Assembly: GCA_949825045.1 (NCBI GenBank) | Contig: OX463810.1 | Location: 34,358,201-34,422,200 of the forward strand | Origin: Argyresthia goedartella | Taxonomy: Eukaryota > Arthropoda > Insecta > Lepidoptera > Argyresthiidae | Direction of reading: 5' to 3' | Length of the DNA: 64,000 nt | Part shown: positions 54,500 through 64,000 of the stretch, one piece after another | Numbering within the stretch: position 1 is the first letter of the stretch | Layout of the letters: every line of letters begins with the position of its first letter | Program-made: the position numbers and the translations under genes | Notes under the pieces: model-generated | What the model saw: only the letters and a program-made list of their open reading frames with translations | What the model was told of the DNA's origin: nothing | Databases searched by the model: none

Positions 54500-54915
54500 C
54501 GCATAAAATATGATTGAGCGAAATACCACGATTAGCGGAATTCCCTGAAAATAGCGAAAAAAATACTGAATTGCTGGACAAAATTACTGATTACCGCGAC
54601 TAACATACTGATTTGCACGACTAAATTACTGAAAGGTTTAGCCACCACCGCTTATTGGCTAAATAAAGACTGTCTGGGTGAAGGGTGGGTCATGGTAGGT
54701 GACGGATAAGCGAAATACCCTTAATCCTTCGTGTTAGGTTGAACATATAAGAACAACAAAATCCAACGCTCTTTTTGTATTTTAAGTTACTCGCATTTCT
54801 AGACGCACAATTCAGTAATTTTGTCAGACGAAGCCAGTATATCTAGTCGCGCTCATTTTTTGTCGCTATTTAGTAATTCAGTCAGGCAAAAACAGTTTTG
54901 TTTGCCAAGCAAAAA
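54500..54915. repeat. Inverted pair of the TTACTGA...GCGACTA repeat around an element X copy
   Basis: ACAAAATTACTGATTACCGC and CGACTAAATTACTGAAAGG on the left are mirrored by TTCAGTAATTTTGTCAGACG and CTAGTCGCGCTC on the right. Between them, CCTTCGTGTTAGGTTGAACA at 54732 is element X. Confidence 0.55.
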
Positions 54916-55534
54916 CTGGATTTCCAGTCATACATTTAAATACTACCCCTTTAGATGACAGTTAAAACGCCATTCGTTAAGAATTTAAGCGTTCTAGATA
55001 AAATACATTCGTTAGCATGTGCTGTTCATTCAAGTAGAGTTTCTGTATCAATTAACTTTATTTTAGGAAAAATAACCCATAGCGATAAATACCCAAAAAC
55101 TAGAGATACATAATGGAATATTATATTACAGTAAAAACTTAAACATAGCTAGGGATATTCTTCCTGGTCCCTTTCGCTTCACTAACAGAAATACTTCTAC
55201 GATCTGTAATAGGTTCACAAAAATATAGGCATGGAGGAATTTTCGGCTGCTAAAGCCACTGTTCCACCTGCCAGTAAGTTCTTAAACGGCATATGAAGGG
55301 CCCCTTAGTTTATAACGGACCTCTGCGTATTATAAGCATTTTTAAATTAAGCCATTTGTCAAAATGTCTTGTGCGGTAACGGTGTTTGCTTTCTGGAATG
55401 TTAAGTTTCAAACCAATGCTAGAAAACGCATTCTTTCATTTGAATAAATATTATGAATTCACGCAATAGACATGGCGACACGTCAGTTTACAATCGGGGT
55501 GGCAGAGGAACAGATATCTGGTATAAGGTACAGG

Positions 55535-55602
55535 TATAAGGTTTGCTGGAAGATCTCTTGTTAGAGATAAGCCCGCCCTTGTACACTATTCATATGTTAT
55601 TA
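55535..55602 (+). repeat. LINE 3' UTR motif fragment
   Basis: GGTTTGCTGGAAGATCTCTT, GTTAGAGATAAGCCCGCCCT, TGTACACTATTC; plus-strand form of the motif listed at 16255. Confidence 0.6.
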
Positions 55603-55659
55603 GATTTTCTGTATGTCGTTAGTGTGCGATAAAGAAATCGTTAATTATAAATTATATAT

Positions 55660-55856
55660 GTCACCGTAAGATAGCCAAAACCGTTAGTTGATAAACTAAC
55701 GTGTTAGTTGATTTCACGGCTTTAACCGTTAGTTTATCAACTAACGCGTCATATAGTAAGCAGTAAGCTACAGTTTACTATCTGGCGATAGTTGACAAAC
55801 TAACGAGAAAAACAACGTTAGTTTATCAACTAACGGTTTTGACATTCGTGACATAT
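55660..55856. mobile_element. GTCACCGTAAG MITE, intact, about 190 bp
   Basis: Left end ATATGTCACCGTAAGATAGC with CAAAACCGTTAGTTGATAAA; right end GTTTATCAACTAACGGTTTT with GACATTCGTGACATATAT. The unit GTTAGTTGATAAACTAAC and its reverse recur three or four times inside, so almost the whole element can fold. Confidence 0.75.
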
Positions 55857-55896
55857 ATATGCCTTCGGACTGTAATTTAACCTGTAAATATTCTGC

Positions 55897-56106
55897 GTGG
55901 CAAATTTCTGGCGTAAAGTTTGTATTATACTTTATGTTTTAATTATGGTCGAATTCGTAACTGTTTACACCAAAGGTTACAAAAGTAATATCATAGGTAA
56001 TCTTTTCAAATGTGAGCTGATGAAATCAACATTCTATCTTCTATCTTCATTCTTCTATATACTGGCGCTGAGCGTGATATATTATTATTATACTTATCAA
56101 AATTAA
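55897..56106 (+). other. Open frame with two hydrophobic segments, doubtful
   Basis: A 69-codon frame without an ATG start (GTG) has two hydrophobic stretches (IILYVLIMVEFV and FYLLSSFFYILALSVIYY). AT-rich DNA often yields such frames. No family recognised. Confidence 0.12.
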
Positions 56107-56676
56107 TCGCGGTACGTTAGTCTTACTAAATCTCCAAAATAACCCGATCGGTTTGTATAATTCCTACTTTTTTGGTTTTATACTACTCTGTCCAGAGCAG
56201 GTTTAGATTAAAAAAATACGAAAAACGGAAATATGGAAATTCAGCCTCTTTCGCTAGATGGCTTTGATAGCCATAGATCTCAGCACTCAATCAAACTCCT
56301 TCGTCGTTGATTAGTTTATTAAATACATTCAACCTCTTTCTTGATATCGAAAAAATGTTTGACAATGCGATGCATAAAGTTTTTAAGCAAAGAGTTTCGT
56401 TAATCTGATGCGTATTATGCTCATCAACGGCCCGATAATGTCGATATGGACCCTCTTAATTGATAACTGAATAGTTTTATGCGGGGGAAACTATGAGTAA
56501 ACGAAAAACGCGTCGTGCCGCCCCCGAGCAGCTAGTTTTATGATAATCTTCTGTGGAGGCTGGTTTAAAGTTATTCTCAGGTCCGGCCAAGTTAAGCTTT
56601 ATCCAATATGCAATTAGTGTAGGTGAGTCATTTAATTAACGTAACATGTCACTTGTGAATTGGTGTGTGCCACATA

Positions 56677-56974
56677 TTAGACCGAAATAGGGGGGTGTTT
56701 TGAATTAAGAAGCGCAACAACTGACCCCTTACTCTTGTCTGGCGAACAGAACTCAACTGTCGCAAACAGATATTGTCCACGGTTTCTAACAATACAATAT
56801 CTAAACAAAATATGGCAGAATATAAATAACATAGATATTAACATCAACATCACGTTAATGACCAAATAGGCTAAAAATATGTACATACATAGAGGCATGC
56901 AAAATGTTAACAACGAGCCAAAGATTACGTAATAGTCCGTCTTTAGGTCCACTTTAACTGTTTACACGTGTTAA
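56677..56974 (-). other. Open frame with membrane-like segments, possible exon
   Basis: A CAG acceptor-like site (GTGTAAACAG) precedes a frame reading KVDLKTDYYVIFGSLLTFCM, then PLCMYIFLAYLVINVMLMLI, SMLFIFCHILFRYCIVRNRG and a soluble end to HPPISV-stop. Two membrane-spanning segments are plausible. It could be a last exon of an insect chemoreceptor-like or other membrane protein, or chance. I do not recognise it. Confidence 0.22.
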
Positions 56975-57029
56975 TAAAATCAACATTGTTTTTTATATAA
57001 GTACTTACTACGAGTAGGTAGGTATACTC

Positions 57030-57115
57030 TTTCTGTTTCTGGTTCCCACGACACAGGGTATCCTAGTGTGGGGCCGGAAGCAATGAATGTGCGTGTATGT
57101 AAATGTTTATTTTCT
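57030..57115 (+). repeat. SINE-3 body fragment
   Basis: TTCTGGTTCCCACGACACAG, GGTATCCTAGTGTGGGGCCG, GAAGCAATGAATGTGCGTGT; the tRNA-like head is missing. It shows the undisturbed target of the MITE at 52270. Confidence 0.75.
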
Positions 57116-57134
57116 AATGATAGGTTTATTAACA

Positions 57135-57262
57135 GATTGGCATGATAATCATGGCATGGCAGGGATGGGCTAGGTCCCCTATCACGCAAAATTGATGATT
57201 GTATAACTGGTTAAACTGTGCCTCTGCCAGCCCGTATGGGAAGAGCAGTGACTCTGTGTTTA
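57135..57262 (+). repeat. SINE-2 3' half
   Basis: GGGATGGGCTAGGTCCCCTA, TCACGCAAAATTGATGATTG, CTGCCAGCCCGTATGGG. It follows SINE-3 with about 20 bases between. Confidence 0.75.
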
Positions 57263-57479
57263 CGTTTTGTTATATTAGGTACCAGGCCATCAAATATAGA
57301 CCCAAATGTGTGAACATAAATAAATCAGTTGCGGAATATAACTTGGCCATAATGTTGACATTGAAATATTAATTATAAAAAGACGTGATATGTCTTTAAA
57401 GATGCAAAAAGTAGATAGAAGGATGATGATACAAGTGTGCAAAGTTGGTCATTGTTTTAACACAAGACGCGGTATTATT

Positions 57480-57720
57480 CGCGCGAGCGCGAAAATTTAG
57501 CGGAGAGTCTAATGACTAATGCACACATGTTTAATACGACGTATTATTCAACATATTTGCGAGGAAAAAAGAAGACTTTTGATAGTTAATAAGGACACAA
57601 CGAAAACGTCAACTCATTGATGGAAAATGGCGCGCTGGTTTTGTGTTCCGCACGCCGCGCTAGCGATGCGCGCGCAGGTGTAAATAAAGGCATTGGCAAA
57701 GCCACTAAACAGTCTATAAA
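57480..57720. other. CG-rich patch, unassigned
   Basis: GCGCGAGCGCGAAAATTTAG near 57480 and CGCACGCCGCGCTAGCGATG near 57648 stand out in AT-rich surroundings. A similar patch (CGCGACAGGTGCGCGCGCGG) is at 62240. No exon with splice sites was found; a promoter is possible but unsupported. Confidence 0.25.
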
Positions 57721-57764
57721 AGTAATGTTTTATTAAGGTTGCAGGGTTTTTTAATTGATTAATG

Positions 57765-57910
57765 TTAAAAAACCGGTCAAGTGACAGTTGAACTTGCGCA
57801 CGAAGGGTGCCGTACCACCGTACAATGGTAGGGAAGGTGTGGAGTGAATAGTTTTGATTTTACATAGCAAAATGTTGTTTACATAGTAATTGGTGCGGCT
57901 ACTTTCACAC
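57765..57910 (+). repeat. Shortened GGGTTCCGT-family MITE
   Basis: AAAACCGGTCAAGTGACAGT, CTTGCGCACGAAGGGTGCCG, then TAATTGGTGCGGCTACTTT. Confidence 0.6.
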
Positions 57911-58004
57911 TCTACGTACGTAAACAGGTCATTCATAAGTTTGTATGTGGTATTGAAGGAATTGTTGTTTGGGAGCGCCCTTAGATATTAATTTTATTCT
58001 GTTT

Positions 58005-58390
58005 TTTATTATTCATATTCATATTCTTTATTGCACAGAAAACATAGTTAAACAGACAGTTACAATAAATTTTATAGGCAAAGGCGAGCTTATCTCTAAA
58101 AAGAGATTTCTTCCAGCAAACCTAGGCAAGACAGTTTATGAAAAAGGACAGTCCTAGTGCGCAATAAAACAGTATACATACGTACGAAAATTACTTTTAA
58201 AATATAAATAAAATATACCTAATAAAAAATATATATATCTCAACTATATAATACACTAGATAGCATGCACATATATAAACTACAAAATATCATACATATA
58301 CTTACATAAATATGATACTAATTACGAAAGAGAAAGGAAATACGCTTTCAATCTTCTCTTAAAAGTGAAAATTGAGGGACTATCCCTAAT
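58005..58390 (-). mobile_element. LINE C-terminal end and 3' UTR
   Basis: Minus strand: NNIRDSPSIFTFKRRLKAYF-LSLS-stop at 58390-58320, like the IRDSPSLSIFKTRLK end of the copy at 34411. The UTR carries the GGTTTGCTGGAAGAAATCTC motif (58124 backwards) and ends near a (GAATAT)n run at 58010. Confidence 0.75.
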
Positions 58391-58548
58391 ATTATTATTT
58401 GTTGTTATAGCGACAACAGAAATACACCATCTGTGAAAATTTCATGTTTCACGGTTTATGAGATACAGCCTGGTGACAGACCGACGGACGGACAGCGGAG
58501 GCTTAGTAATAGGGTCCCGTTTGGCACCCTTCGGGTAAGGAACCCTAA
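58391..58548 (+). repeat. GGGTTCCGT-family MITE, right half
   Basis: TTGTTGTTATAGCGACAACA, TTTATGAGATACAGCCTGGT, CGGAGGCTTAGTAATAGGGT, CGGGTAAGGAACCCTAA. Confidence 0.75.
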
Positions 58549-58714
58549 AGAAGAAGATTTATTTATCATTCCTTGACCTAAAATAGTTTATTTATTTACA
58601 AAAATATTTATTGTCTGTAGACAAAAAAAAGTAAAGTGGAGTACCGCAAAGCACAATCAAATGTGTTGAAAATATTGTATAAAAATATGTAATTCTGTGA
58701 AATCAGTGACCATA

Positions 58715-58935
58715 TTAAGGGTTCCGTCCCGAAGGGAGCCAAACGGGACCCTATTAGTAAGCCTCCGCTGTCCGTCTGTCTGTCTGTCCGTAATATTTAG
58801 TTATATATTCACTTTAAAAATAAATAGTTAAATTAAAATAAAAAAAACATTTAAGGGGCCTCCCTTACAACAGACGTGATTATTTTGCGGTTTTTATAGA
58901 TAATGGTACGGAACCCTTCGTGCGGGTTTTTATTG
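58715..58935 (-). repeat. GGGTTCCGT-family MITE, reversed and internally deleted
   Basis: AAGGGTTCCGTCCCGAAGGG, CCCTATTAGTAAGCCTCCGC, GTCCGTCTGTCTGTCTGTCC, then GGTACGGAACCCTTCGTGCG. It faces the copy at 58391. Confidence 0.7.
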
Positions 58936-59239
58936 TACGTGAGTTTACACGCGGAAACGCTAAATTCTTTATAGCACTGTAGGTAACGAATGAAAAAATC
59001 ATATTAATGTCAGATTAATGAATTTTCATCGCGCTCCAAATCCTTAATACACATATTATGATATAATATATTATTCTACTACTGGTAATTATTAATTCAA
59101 ATGATGTTATTCTTCCCTTCGCCGTTAAGTTGGCCGTCCTGCAAAACTAACAAGTGTCAAAAGCTTTCCTGTCAGTCGATAACTCAGATGTCAGTTGGCA
59201 CGTAAACAAATATTAATATTATATTCAAAACATTTTTAT

Positions 59240-59445
59240 TCAAAACATAAACATTTACATACAGGCACATATATTACTTCTGGCCCACACTAGGATAGGA
59301 TACCCTGTGTCGTGGGAACCAGACAACAGCGCGTCACACATTTAAAAAATACAAGACCTGTGTTTTTTTTTTCTGTATCCCCAGCCGGGGATCGAACCCG
59401 GGACCTCTCGCATGGTAGGCAGAGCCACAACCGCTGCCCCACAGA
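59240..59445 (-). repeat. SINE-3 (tRNA-derived), reverse copy with head
   Basis: ATACCCTGTGTCGTGGGAAC, then the head GCCGGGGATCGAACCCGGGA with CCTCTCGCATGGTAGGCAGA and GCCACAACCGCTGCCCCA. Confidence 0.85.
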
Positions 59446-59699
59446 GATATAAAACAATAAAAAATAACATAAAAAAAATGAAAATCTACGTGTATTTATT
59501 TAGCTTCGTCCACTGGCAGACTATATACCAGAATATTAGGAAACTGACTCAGAGGACAACAAAAAACATCAACAGCTCACGACTGAAAATGATATTTACG
59601 AAGTAACTGATTGGCCCTTAAAAGTTTTTTATATTACGTAATTTATAGTTATAGAGATTCATATTTTTGTTTTTCTACAGAGTGAACAAAAAAAGGTTC

Positions 59700-60005
59700 G
59701 CGGTTTCACTGAGCGGGTGGCGGGTATGCAAGGTGACATTTAATTAGCTGACCATGATGATCAACTCACCTCAAGAAAAATATGGTCTTTCTCTTTCAAA
59801 CAAACAATGATTTTTTTGTTTGAAAGGGTTTATCTTCCAATTGGTCCCATTTATATTAAGTCAGGATCTGATGAAGGGATCCTGGATCTGGACCGAGGGA
59901 ACTCTTCATTATCATTTTTCATAGTAACTCGTGCATTTATTTACTCTAGGGAAGCATAATTTTATTAAGAGTTCAAACCTATATGTATATACTTTCTGGG
60001 TCCTA
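59700..60005. other. Gene-free stretch with a small hairpin
   Basis: TTTCAAACAAACAATG and TTTTTTGTTTGAAA near 59795-59825 form an 11-bp stem. Nothing else. Confidence 0.3.
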
Positions 60006-60009
60006 GACT

Positions 60010-60258
60010 GAAAACCAGCGTCACAGGCCTTCCTGTGACACTACGCTGAGTCTGAGCCCTTTTGCTGTCGCAGCGTGTGCGCACGGCAGTGACACCACCC
60101 ACAAGTCTATGTGGGTAATTGCTGTATGGAGAATAAGAATGGTGTGAATGATATATTATTATTTTTTGTCTGTAGCTGTCTTAATCTCGGTTTTGCCTTG
60201 AGTATTTTATTACTCAAGGCCTTACCTTGAGGATATTCTATTCTATTCTATTCTATTC
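60010..60258 (+). mobile_element. Probable LINE 3' end with (ATTCT)n tail
   Basis: ACCAGCGTCACAGGCCTTCC, CTGTCGCAGCGTGTGCGCAC, GTGACACCACCCACAAG, then a tail of TATTC units at 60233-60258. The layout is that of a LINE 3' UTR; the coding part is absent. Confidence 0.45.
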
Positions 60259-60521
60259 TGAGTGGAACTGACGGCAAAGATCACAGATGGCCACCGGAAC
60301 TGCTCAATACTAGGTATCTAGGTAACTTTGCTCAGGTCGGTCAGTAATGTATCCTCGTCATCATGCATAATGGTGTAAGGAAGTGATGGTGACGTACCAG
60401 AAGAACTCCTATACAATGTATTATCATCGGACAGAATCTGATAATGGCAGCATGGAGAAATACAGATAAACCTTTCTTTATAAGCTATGTTTTATAACAA
60501 ATGGGCTTTAAGTGAAGTCGG

Positions 60522-60662
60522 ATCAAATCAAATCAAATCAAATCAAAAATCATTTATTTCCATAGGATGTTGTTACATCACTTAGATCCGTCATTACATT
60601 TTTTTGGGTGAGTTCACTAACACAATGGCGGAATCTGTGGAGAAGAGCTCATCGGGTTTTCC
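60522..60662 (-). mobile_element. LINE 3' end with (TTTGA)n tail
   Basis: The tail ATCAAATCAAATCAAATCAA (plus strand, 60525-60547) precedes ATTTATTTCCATAGGATGTT; on the minus strand this is AATAAAT then TGATTTGATTTG. The UTR extends to CTTCTCCACAGATTCCGCC (reverse). Confidence 0.6.
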
Positions 60663-60674
60663 TAAACTATAACT

Positions 60675-60945
60675 AACATAACATAGCGTCACGCCTTTTC
60701 ACGTACGGGGTGGCAGAGGCACTATTGTGCCCACTTTGAGCCAGTTATTCAGTACTCCATTTTGCGTGACAGAGGGCTAGCCCATCGCCGCAGCTATGGA
60801 GTAATGAAGGTTTCCTCATGATGTTTTTCCATCACCGTTAGAACGTCCGTATAATGTACTTAAGAAAAATTAATTATCTCAATGGTACTTGGTTAGGAAT
60901 CGAACCTGCATCTCCTGAAACCCATTAGACCAAGGAGCTCCGTTG
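60675..60945 (-). repeat. SINE-2 (tRNA-derived), complete reverse copy with target duplication
   Basis: AACATAACATAGCGTCACGC to CCATTAGACCAAGGAGCTCC is the full reverse of the 21223 copy. Flanks TAAACTATAACT (60663-60674) and TAAAGTATAACT (60946-60957) form a 12-bp target duplication with one mismatch. Box A and B are both present. Confidence 0.88.
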
Positions 60946-60959
60946 TAAAGTATAACTTT

Positions 60960-61685
60960 TTGTTTAAATTATCGTTACAAACTGCACATTGTTAGATATA
61001 GTAGACAAGGGTCTGCACATTAAATGCCATTGCAAGTTTGCTATGATGTCACGTCATAGTGTCAAGATGCACATTGGCAAGGCCGCCGGGTCTCGTCGGA
61101 GACAATCGATCGATTGAATAGTTCATGAATAACGATGTCGCGGGTGTAGGAAAATGTAGTGACAAAGAATAAGGAACACAGTGGCAGATTTGTAAGCTTT
61201 ACGAGTTACATGAAATGGATAGGGCGATCGGTTTAAATCAAGATGGCCGATTATTTTGAACTGAATTGTTATTTTGTAAGATTAAATCGGTCTTTATTTT
61301 TACAGCAATAAGATGAGCCTATTTCTTGGACTGATACAGCAGCAGCAGGGCAAGTAAACAATCACATCTTGAAGATAGTATCGTTCTTAGTAAGTGTTTC
61401 ATAGGTACAGCAATTGTATTGTGTCATTTTGATATTTAACTTAAACGCAACTGTAAAGCCAGAAAGCAGTAGAATGTTGCTTGATTTTGAGTCTCTTAGC
61501 TGAATCTGCTGAATAGCTGAAAAAATCAGCTGAATACACTAAAAGAAAATTCGTTGAATTATTGAAATAAATTTGCGTAGATGCTTTTTACATTTTATCA
61601 CAACTTATTTATATGTCGTGGCCATATTATAGAATCGACCATTTCACGTAATGGCCGTCCATAGTTGAATTTGAATCGTTTCATG
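60960..61685. other. Gene-free stretch
   Basis: No exon or recognised repeat. Confidence 0.3.
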
Positions 61686-61689
61686 TACT

Positions 61690-61885
61690 ACCTATGTGGC
61701 GCAGCGGTTGTGGCTCTGCCCACCATGCGAGAAGTCCCGGGTTCGATCCCCGGCTGGGGGTAAAGAAAAAATAAAAATCCCAGGTATTGGTATGTTGTTG
61801 TTTCTGGTTCCCCCGTCACAGGGTATCCGAGTGTGGGGCCAGAAGCAATGCATATGCCTGTATGTAAATGTTCATGTTCATTGAA
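61690..61885 (+). repeat. SINE-3 (tRNA-derived), full copy
   Basis: Head TGTGGCGCAGCGGTTGTGGC...AAGTCCCGGGTTCGATCCCC with clear box A and B; body GGTTCCCCCGTCACAGGGTA, TCCGAGTGTGGGGCCAGAAG, TATGTAAATGTTCATGTTC. The short frame inside is not a gene. Confidence 0.88.
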
Positions 61886-61889
61886 CGAA

Positions 61890-62060
61890 GAAATATTTTA
61901 GGGCCAAACACATATTAGGTGAAGACCAGTCTTCATGTTAGTTCGACATAGTATAACACAAAACACATCACGTAGCACTGAAACTAAAAATGCTTTGAAA
62001 AAGTCATGTTTTCACGAAATTTAACCCTTTCATGAAATGTTATATTAAATATTGGAATTA
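61890..62060 (+). repeat. Element X copy
   Basis: AAATATTTTAGGGCCAAACA, TTAGGTGAAGACCAGTCTTC, TGCTTTGAAAAAGTCATGTT, TTTAACCCTTTCATGAAATG match 22600-22800 in order. The GGGGGCGAGC block is deleted. Confidence 0.6.
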
Positions 62061-62929
62061 TCGTGTTTTTTAAACAAAACTACATACATATATTACCTCT
62101 TAGCTCATTACTAATACATCTAGTGCTAAAAAAAACTTATGAAATCGTTAACATAACAACCAACCTTCACAAGATGTCAACACCGGCCGCACAAGACTCA
62201 AATAAAAAATAAATAAACGTCAGATTTTCCCGCGTATTTCGCGACAGGTGCGCGCGCGGCTCACGTGCTTGTGTTTGACTGTTTGTGCGCAGGCGCGTGG
62301 CGCGTGGTCCCTACCATCATAATAAACTTAGTGGAGGTGCAGCCTGACACTACCACTAGGTCAGGTGAAGACGAGTTTTGTTGGTGCTAACTATTATGAT
62401 TGTTGTTTTGAATACATAATGTCGTTAATTCTGGCGCGTTTAGATGATGTTCTATTCTACCCAATCCGTCTGCAAGCCGATTACTTTGTAAACTGCATTT
62501 TCACTCCCACAACTAAGACGAAGCCAACGTCACCTCATTTGTTAAAATCCGTCTAGCCATTTGGGCTGTAGCGCGTGCTCACGAAATGGTCATTCATACA
62601 TAAATACAAATGTACGGTCGAAAGACATTACCCTCCTTTTTGTGCAGTCGGGCAAAGAGGCATGACGGAGCTGAGGATATTTTGGGTGCGGGACATTGTG
62701 TAAATGGGGAAATGGTAGAAGAAGGACATCTTACGAACGGAAATTTTGAACCTGGGGGATATTGTGATATATATATAACATAACTCATCAAACTAAAAAA
62801 AAACGACTTCAAGTCCTTGTTGTTCCTCCCCGCTCGAGATGCGAATATCGTCTACTCATTATATGACAAAGAACGTAAACACCACTAATAATTCAGCAAG
62901 TTAAAAACATTGAAAAAACACCATCCCCT

Positions 62930-63245
62930 ATTTCGTCGCCAAAATACACGAAAACAAGGCTACGAAATCTGTCTGACAGTTGGACAACTATACGTTGCAT
63001 CGTCTAATTTAAAAAAAAAAACAAACTGGAACTTTCTTTCTAATAAAAAAAGTATTTTTGAAATCGGTTCATAAAAAGTACCAGTTTTGAGGTAACAAAC
63101 ATTAAAAAATCAAAATAAAGCAACCGAATTGAGAATTCCCTCATTTTTTGAAGTCGGATAATTATTTTCAACCGTCTTTGAAAAGGAGGGGGTTTTCAAT
63201 CCGATTGTGTTTTTTTTGTATGTTTTGAACTTGATTTTTGTATGT
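62930..63245. repeat. Dispersed repeat with GAAGTCGGATAA...TTCAACCGTCTTTG
   Basis: TTTGAAGTCGGATAATTATT, TTCAACCGTCTTTGAAAAGG, AGGGGGTTTTCAATCCGATT, TTTTTTTTGTATGTTTTGAA are parts of a lepidopteran repeat I recognise by its order; class unknown. Confidence 0.45.
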
Positions 63246-63550
63246 TTTTAACTTGGTGAATGATTTTGATTGCAGACCAATGCTAGCAAGTGCGTTTCCG
63301 CATCGCCTCTTCACTCGTGATGCTACTGAATAAAAAATGCAAATGTCTGCCGCATCCACTTGCAAGGAAGAAAAGTGTGAAATCTCAGGAGATTGTTCAT
63401 GTGAGTGAAGTTACGCATTGCATTGTTGTCTGCCTAGCGAGCAGAAAATTACCGGCACTCTCTCCTATCTACTGTCTACTATACTGTCTAGAGCCATATA
63501 TGGGTTGTATAAGAGTTACAAATGAAATTGAGTACTAACTGAGTATTAAA

Positions 63551-63812
63551 TGACGACCCAAATGGCCGAGTCGGCAACGACCCCGCCTACGAAGCCGAGG
63601 GTCCCGGGTTCGAGTCCCGGTGGGGGCAAATATTTGTTTGAAGAGAACGCATGTTTGTAACCTAGTCATGGTTGTCTATCTATCTAAGTATAATATGTAT
63701 CTATATAAGTATGTGTATCGTTGTCTAGTGCCCAAGATACAGGTAATCCTAGTTTGGGGCTAGATCAATATGCGTAAATAGTGTCCAAGGTATTATTATT
63801 ATTATTAATTCT
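63551..63812 (+). repeat. SINE-1 (tRNA-derived), full copy
   Basis: Head ACGACCCAAATGGCCGAGTC...GGGTCCCGGGTTCGAGTCCC, body as at 15804, tail (ATT)n at 63792-63810. Confidence 0.9.
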
Positions 63813-63905
63813 TGAAAGAAACGCAGCGTCACATATTTTCTCATACGGGGCGGAAGAGGCACATTTGGGCAACCATCCAATACCCCATTTCGCGTCACAT
63901 TCACA
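63813..63905 (-). repeat. SINE-2 tail fragment
   Basis: CAGCGTCACATATTTTCTCA, TACGGGGCGGAAGAGGCACA, ACCCCATTTCGCGTCACATT. It directly follows the SINE-1 tail. Confidence 0.7.
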
Positions 63906-64000
63906 GAAGTAGATAACTTAACTTGACTGTGAGTATAATAATAATGATATTTTTTTCCATTGTTCTCTCCGATCCCTTTTATATCTGTAGACTCGTTCAA

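Noticed and set aside
61696..61884. 62-codon frame MAQRLWLCPPCEKSRVRSPA
   Set aside because: This is the translated SINE-3 head, a common false gene call.

Overview
This window looks like ordinary, transposon-rich chromosomal DNA of an insect, most probably a moth or butterfly (Lepidoptera). The reasons are AT-rich intergenic sequence, spliced genes with insect-like GT/AG introns, and dense dispersed repeats of types I know from lepidopteran genomes: the GGGTTCCGT...ACGGAACCCT family, the TTCGTGTTAGGTTGAACAT family, several tRNA-derived SINEs, and CR1/Jockey, RTE, mariner and hAT remnants. The species cannot be named. No bacterial genes, CRISPR array, rRNA gene or intact tRNA gene is visible.

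Only two host genes can be supported, both on the minus strand. The first is a caveolin: the exon ending at 23431 carries the N-terminal part, and the exon 4348-4169 carries the signature motif and membrane-inserting hairpin. They join in phase across a 19.1-kb intron packed with transposons. A decayed copy of the exon's donor end lies just beside it (4120-4080). The second gene is reconstructed from six exons between 35958 and 26250. All six have good splice sites and their phases agree, giving the last 273 residues of an Arg/Glu-rich coiled-coil protein with a low-complexity tail. I do not recognise its family. Its 5' exons must lie to the right.

Region by region: 1-2746 is a LINE inserted in a hAT remnant. 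3985-23430 is the caveolin intron and its exon neighbourhood, with LINE, mariner, RTE, DIRS-like, SINE and foldback pieces. 23431-26250 holds the caveolin first exon and the gap to the next gene. 26250-35958 is the coiled-coil gene with LINE copies in its introns. 36000-64000 has no convincing host exon and is a mosaic of LINE tails, SINEs, MITEs, an LTR-like unit, long foldback elements and a 1.29-kb nearly perfect palindrome (43659-44947).

I see no new multi-gene system. The most interesting items are structural: the palindrome, a MITE nested in a SINE with exact 8-bp target duplications, a LINE family whose truncated copies repeatedly break at one 3'-UTR hairpin, and the two host genes stretched over transposon-filled introns.
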